A stretch of 16,773 nucleotides of DNA, taken from positions 1 to 16,773 of the forward strand of contig JBAXHO010000037.1 in the NCBI GenBank assembly GCA_037138855.1, written 5' to 3'. A model generated the notes under the pieces. That model made no database searches. It was not told where the DNA came from and saw only the letters and a program-made list of their open reading frames with translations. The translations under genes were made by a program, and so were the position numbers. Below are positions 12,827 through 16,773 of this stretch, one piece after another. Positions within the stretch are counted from its first letter, which is position 1. Each line of letters starts with the position of its first letter. The DNA comes from JBAXHO01 sp037138855. GTDB taxonomy: Bacteria > Patescibacteriota > Dojkabacteria > B142 > OLB20.

Positions 12827-14941
12827 ATGCAAGCATTACTGAAACAATACTTCGGATATGAAGAATTCCGGCCACTTCAAGCGGAAATAATTACTAATGT
12901 CCTCAAGGGCAAAGATACTTTTGTCCTGATGCCAACTGGTGGAGGAAAATCGCTTTGTTTTCAACTACCAGCTTTAAAATTACCTGGTTTAACCTTGGTA
13001 ATTTCTCCCTTAATTGCCTTAATGAAGGATCAAGTAGACGCCCTTACCGGTAATGGTATTGAATCAGGATTTATCAATAGTAGTTTGACAATTAGCGAAA
13101 TTACTCAAGTTAAAGCACAGGCACTAAGCGGCAAACTGAAGCTCTTATATCTCGCGCCAGAAAGATTAGTAATGGAAGAATTTAAAGACTTTTTAAAAAC
13201 ACTGCAGATCAGTTTAATTGCGATTGATGAAGCACATTGTATTTCTGAATGGGGTCATGATTTCAGACCGGAATATCGTAAACTCAAAGAATTACGTCAA
13301 CTACTTCCCAAAATCCCTGTGATCGCTCTTACAGCTACAGCTACTCCCCGTGTCCGTCAGGATATTCTCGAACAATTAAAAATGAAAGGAGCCAAGACTT
13401 TTATTTCCAGCTTTAACCGGGCAAATTTATCATATACAGTAACTGACCAGGATAATGCCTTTACTAAATTAGTTTCATATTTAAAAAAATATCCTGATGA
13501 ATCCGTTATTATTTACTGTTTTTCCCGCAAAGGGACTGAACAATTAGCCAAAGACCTCAAAGCAAATAAATTCAAAGCATTGGCTTATCATGCTGGTCTT
13601 GCGCCAGAAAAACGTAAAAACATTCAGGAAAAGTTTATCAATGATCAAGTTAGAATTATTGTCGCTACCATTGCTTTTGGAATGGGAATTGATAAACCGG
13701 ACGTCAGGCTGGTGGTACATTATAATCTTCCCAAATCAATTGAAAGTTATTATCAGGAAACTGGACGTGCCGGACGCGATGGACTGCCTTCGGAATGTGT
13801 CCTCTTTTTTTCATATGCTGACCAGGCAAAGCAGATGTACTTTATCAGGGAAATCATGGAAGATAATGTCCGTACTGCTGCTACGCAAAAACTCCAGCAA
13901 ATGCTTGATTACTGCCAGCTGGAAAGTTGCCGGCGTCAATATCTCCTTGAATATCTTGGTGAAAAATCTGCTAACTCAAATTGTCAGAATTGCGATCAGT
14001 GTCTTGCTGAAAAAGAAGAATTTGATGCCACTGAAATAGCTCAAAAAATAATTTCCGCCATCATAAAAACTGGCGAACGCTTTGGTGAAACTCATATCAC
14101 CAATATACTATTAGGGAAAAATATAAAAAATGTTTTAAAATTTGGACACGAGAAATTATCTGTTTTTGGAATTGTCTCTGATCACAATAAAACAGAATTA
14201 CGAATTATGATTAACCAACTGATCAATCAGCAGCTAATCAGCAAATCTGGCGAACTATATCCAGTTTTGGGCTTGACAAGTAAGGGCTTGGAATTTATCA
14301 GATCGCATGACAAACTAATTTTAAGTCGGACTAAAGCGACAATCCACAAATCAAAACTAAATCAGGATTTCGATCAAATTCTTTTTCAACAGCTTCGTAT
14401 CTTAAGAAAACAGTTTGCTGCAGCTGCTAATGTTCCGCCATTTATTATTTTTGGTGATGTTTCCTTACAACAAATGGCGCAATATTTTCCGCAAACACTA
14501 GAGAGTTTTGCTCAGATTTCCGGAGTGGGAATAGAAAAATTACGGAAATATGGAGTACAATTTCTTGAAATCATTAAAAATTATACAGCTGAGAACCATC
14601 TTGAAGAAAAACAGATTTTATTTAAATCAGAGAAGATTGGAAGAGTTAATAAACCACTGACAATCTCATCTACCAAGCAGCTCATTCAAAAAAAATTATC
14701 ACTTGAAGAAATAGCGAAAGTAAGAGGTTTCACTCGCGGAACGATAGTTGCACATCTGGAAAAACTTGCTAAATCTGAAAAAAATTTAGATATTGAATAC
14801 CTTCGTCCTGATTCAAAATTAATTTCACAAGTAAAAGCAGCATTTTTAAAAACCGGAGCTGATCGCCTAGCTCCAGTAAAAGAAATTCTTGGCGATCAAA
14901 TTTCTTATGATGAGATTAGACTTGCGCGATTATTTATTTAA
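12827..14941 (+). CDS. recQ: ATP-dependent DNA helicase RecQ
   Basis: This 704-residue superfamily 2 helicase unwinds DNA 3'-5' in recombination and fork repair. Motif 0 is FGYEEFRPLQ (9-18). Walker A is MPTGGGKS (35-42), the DEAH box is 134-137, motif III is ALTATATP (167-174), and motif VI is QETGRAGRDG (310-319). The RecQ zinc site follows, with C368, C386, C389 and C392. The winged-helix RQC region is about 400-490, the HRDC domain about 512-590 (VPPFIIFGDVSLQQMAQYFP). A C-terminal helix-turn-helix extension at about 615-704 (LSLEEIAKVRGFTRGTIVAHLEKL) resembles the HTH_40 domain found in some long RecQ proteins. The start is ATG at 12827, with no Shine-Dalgarno site. The stop lies 3 bp from the stop of the convergent fhs gene. 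Confidence 0.96.
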   Translation: MQALLKQYFGYEEFRPLQAEIITNVLKGKDTFVLMPTGGGKSLCFQLPALKLPGLTLVISPLIALMKDQVDALTGNGIESGFINSSLTISEITQVKAQALSGKLKLLYLAPERLVMEEFKDFLKTLQISLIAIDEAHCISEWGHDFRPEYRKLKELRQLLPKIPVIALTATATPRVRQDILEQLKMKGAKTFISSFNRANLSYTVTDQDNAFTKLVSYLKKYPDESVIIYCFSRKGTEQLAKDLKANKFKALAYHAGLAPEKRKNIQEKFINDQVRIIVATIAFGMGIDKPDVRLVVHYNLPKSIESYYQETGRAGRDGLPSECVLFFSYADQAKQMYFIREIMEDNVRTAATQKLQQMLDYCQLESCRRQYLLEYLGEKSANSNCQNCDQCLAEKEEFDATEIAQKIISAIIKTGERFGETHITNILLGKNIKNVLKFGHEKLSVFGIVSDHNKTELRIMINQLINQQLISKSGELYPVLGLTSKGLEFIRSHDKLILSRTKATIHKSKLNQDFDQILFQQLRILRKQFAAAANVPPFIIFGDVSLQQMAQYFPQTLESFAQISGVGIEKLRKYGVQFLEIIKNYTAENHLEEKQILFKSEKIGRVNKPLTISSTKQLIQKKLSLEEIAKVRGFTRGTIVAHLEKLAKSEKNLDIEYLRPDSKLISQVKAAFLKTGADRLAPVKEILGDQISYDEIRLARLFI

Positions 14942-14944
14942 ATT

Positions 14945-16648
14945 TTAAAATAATCCAGTTACTTTACCTGCTTGAGTAATGTCAATTTTTTCAGCATTAG
15001 CATGTCGTGGTAAACCAGGCATAGTGCGCATTTTGCCCAATAATGGATAAATGAAACCAGCACCAGCAGCAATTTTAATTTGTTCAACTGTAATGCGAAA
15101 ATTTTTGGGAGCACCTACCAGCAAAGGATTATCTGATAATGACAAATGTGTTTTGGCCATGCAAATAGGAAGATTGGCTAAATGATTTTGTTTAATTAAT
15201 TTAATTTGCGCTAAAGCAATTGCGCTGTAGTCCACACCACTAGCGCCATAAATTTCTCTGGCAATTGTGGCAATTTTTGCTTCTAGCGGATCCTCAACCT
15301 GATAAAGAAAGCGAAATTTATTTTTCTTTTTACCTGAGGTTGCCGTTATCACTGCATTAGCAAGAGCAATTCCTCCTTTTGAACCTTTAGCAAATACTTC
15401 GCTAATCACTGCAGCTTCTACTCCAGCTTTTAAAGCAGCTTCTTTGATAAGTGTAATCTCTGCCTGATGATCCGATTGAAAACGATTAATCGCAATAATT
15501 ACAGGAATACCAAATAACTTGGCATTAGCAATCTGCTTTTCCAGATTTACTAAACCTTTTTGAACTGATTCCAAATCCAGTTGTAACATTTCAGTGGGTA
15601 ATGATTTACCCGGAATCACTTTAAAATTACCACTATGATATTTAATCGCCCGGACAGTCGCTACCAGAACTACAGCGTCTGGTTTCAATCCACTATAACG
15701 GCATTTGATATCCATAAATTTTTCCATGCCAATATCAGCTCCAAAACCTGATTCTGTAACTAAGTAATCAGCTAATCGTAAACCAATCTGATCTGCCAAA
15801 ATAGAACTATTACCATGTGCAATATTGGCAAACGGGCCGGCATGGACAATTACCGGCGTATGATCGAGAGTTTGAATTAGATTTGGTTTGATCGCATCCA
15901 ATAATAATGCTATAGCTGCACCAGTCACCTTGAGATCACCTACTGTCACTGGTTTATCTTTGCTGGTATAGGCTACAATAGTGCGATCAATCCTGGCACG
16001 TAAATCCATGATCGAAGTAGCTAAAGCAATAATCGCCATCAATTCTGAAGCAACAGTAATATCAAATTGCGTAGTGCGGGAGATACCATTTAATTTTGAA
16101 TTTTTTCCACCAATCGATACTTTTCTTAAACTCCGATCACTGACATCAAGCACTCTAGGCCAAATTATTTTTTCAAGATTGATGTCCAGTTCATTACCCC
16201 AGACAAGATGATTGTCAAGCATTGCAGCAATGAGATTATGAGCTACTCCGATGGCATGAATGTCTCCAGTAAAATGCAAATTGAATTCCTCCATCGGTAA
16301 AACCTGAGCATAACCGCCACCAGCTGCACCGCCTTTAATTCCAAAGGTCGGACCCATCGAAGGCTGGCGAATCGCAATTACAGTTTTCTTTCCAAGTTTA
16401 TTCAAAGCCATACCCAGACCAATCGTTGTCGTAGTTTTCCCTTCACCGAGCGGTGTCGGTGTAATTGCCGTAACATCAATATATTTGCCTAGTTTATTCC
16501 TGCGAATACGTTCTAGTACTGCCAAATTAATTTTCGCCATGCCTCGTCCATAGAGGTCATATTCGGATTTTTCTAATCCAAGTTTCTTTGCTATTTGGCT
16601 AATCGCTTGGATTTTGGTTGCTTGAGCAATTGCGAGATCGGATTTCAT
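14945..16648 (-). CDS. fhs: Formate--tetrahydrofolate ligase
   Basis: This 567-residue enzyme makes 10-formyl-tetrahydrofolate from formate, tetrahydrofolate and ATP, supplying one-carbon units for purine and initiator-tRNA formylation or linking to formate metabolism. The P-loop is TPTPLGEGKTTTT (63-75). The signature RQPSMGPTFGIKGGAAGGGY is at 94-113, followed by NLHFTGDIHAIG (123-134). The full chain is present; length is slightly above the usual 555-560. The start is ATG at 16648. The C-terminus ends at TAA 14947-14945, tail to tail with recQ with only 3 bp between, leaving no space for a terminator. The 5' flank holds repeats and no convincing -10/-35 pair. Confidence 0.97.
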   Translation of the reverse strand: MKSDLAIAQATKIQAISQIAKKLGLEKSEYDLYGRGMAKINLAVLERIRRNKLGKYIDVTAITPTPLGEGKTTTTIGLGMALNKLGKKTVIAIRQPSMGPTFGIKGGAAGGGYAQVLPMEEFNLHFTGDIHAIGVAHNLIAAMLDNHLVWGNELDINLEKIIWPRVLDVSDRSLRKVSIGGKNSKLNGISRTTQFDITVASELMAIIALATSIMDLRARIDRTIVAYTSKDKPVTVGDLKVTGAAIALLLDAIKPNLIQTLDHTPVIVHAGPFANIAHGNSSILADQIGLRLADYLVTESGFGADIGMEKFMDIKCRYSGLKPDAVVLVATVRAIKYHSGNFKVIPGKSLPTEMLQLDLESVQKGLVNLEKQIANAKLFGIPVIIAINRFQSDHQAEITLIKEAALKAGVEAAVISEVFAKGSKGGIALANAVITATSGKKKNKFRFLYQVEDPLEAKIATIAREIYGASGVDYSAIALAQIKLIKQNHLANLPICMAKTHLSLSDNPLLVGAPKNFRITVEQIKIAAGAGFIYPLLGKMRTMPGLPRHANAEKIDITQAGKVTGLF

Positions 16649-16668
16649 GAGAAGAGAATGATTAAAAT

Positions 16669-16718
16669 ATTAACGGATTAACGGGTTAAAAAATTAAAGA
16701 TTAAAAGATAATAGATAG
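16669..16718. repeat. ATTAACGG tandem pair and A-rich heptads upstream of fhs
   Basis: ATTAACGG occurs twice in tandem (16669-16684). It is followed by A-rich units TTAAAGA, TTAAAAG, ATAATAG and ATAGAAA in 7-bp phase. This resembles the other intergenic arrays but is less regular. Confidence 0.4.
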
Positions 16719-16722
16719 AAAT

Positions 16723-16740
16723 GGCGTTGTTGCATAAATA
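16723..16740 (+). mobile_element. Possible IS terminal inverted repeat at the window edge
   Basis: GGCGTTGTTGCATAAATA resembles the outer ends of IS5-family elements (IS903-like, typically GGCTTTGTTGxATAAAT). The body of the element would lie to the right, outside the window, so neither a transposase nor the partner repeat can be seen. Support is by motif resemblance only. Confidence 0.25.
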
Positions 16741-16773
16741 AATTACGTAAGTATATTTTACCCCTTTCCCCAA

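Noticed and set aside
13590..14039. 149-codon open frame within recQ
   Set aside because: It is in another frame of the recQ gene, whose product has all expected helicase motifs across the same region.
14930..14960. Bidirectional terminator between recQ and fhs
   Set aside because: Only AT palindromic sequence (TTAAATTTTAAAATAA) inside the gene ends is present; there is no GC-containing stem and only 3 bp between stop codons.

Overview
The window is AT-rich bacterial DNA, compactly coded, with canonical sigma-70-like promoters (TATAAT -10 boxes) and the standard genetic code. None of the 13 protein-gene starts has a clear Shine-Dalgarno sequence in the usual window. The LabA-like NYN protein, the lack of SD sites, the small solitary envelope genes and the many short intergenic arrays suggest a candidate-phyla (Patescibacteria/Parcubacteria-like) genome. 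That placement is inference; no ribosomal or marker gene is present to settle it.

Left part (1-2100): an antibiotic/choline-kinase-like phosphotransferase gene is overlapped (ATGA) by an upstream REP-associated tyrosine transposase (RAYT) gene. The transposase gene carries its own style of palindrome (core GCGTATTGCAATACGC) in frame inside its coding sequence. A second, perfect 34-bp copy lies at 1861-1894, between the RAYT gene and a tRNA-Gly(CCC) gene.

2088-6682: tex (transcription accessory factor, minus strand) follows a roughly 200-nt leader that can fold into a three-way junction. Next comes a 14-TM DHA2-type drug exporter (minus) divergent from a MarR-family regulator (plus); their promoters overlap at the -10 boxes, the usual layout of a regulator controlling itself and an efflux pump.

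6940-8770: a LabA-like NYN-domain protein (plus) converges on a YqhD/BdhA-type iron-containing alcohol dehydrogenase (minus). 8921-9976: two unrecognised membrane proteins, probably co-transcribed. 10416-12640: a minus-strand group, PAP2 phosphatase, M23-family peptidase-like protein and HAD phosphatase, with gaps of 66-68 bp, suggesting an envelope-related unit. 12827-16648: recQ (plus) converges with fhs (minus, formate-tetrahydrofolate ligase), with stop codons 3 bp apart. At the right edge a sequence resembling an IS terminal repeat begins.

The most unusual genome-wide pattern is a set of degenerate tandem arrays with a strict 7-bp period in most intergenic gaps. Several start inside or right at the stop codon of the gene before them (marR, tex, HAD, NYN), so that the last residues of some proteins are encoded by repeat units.
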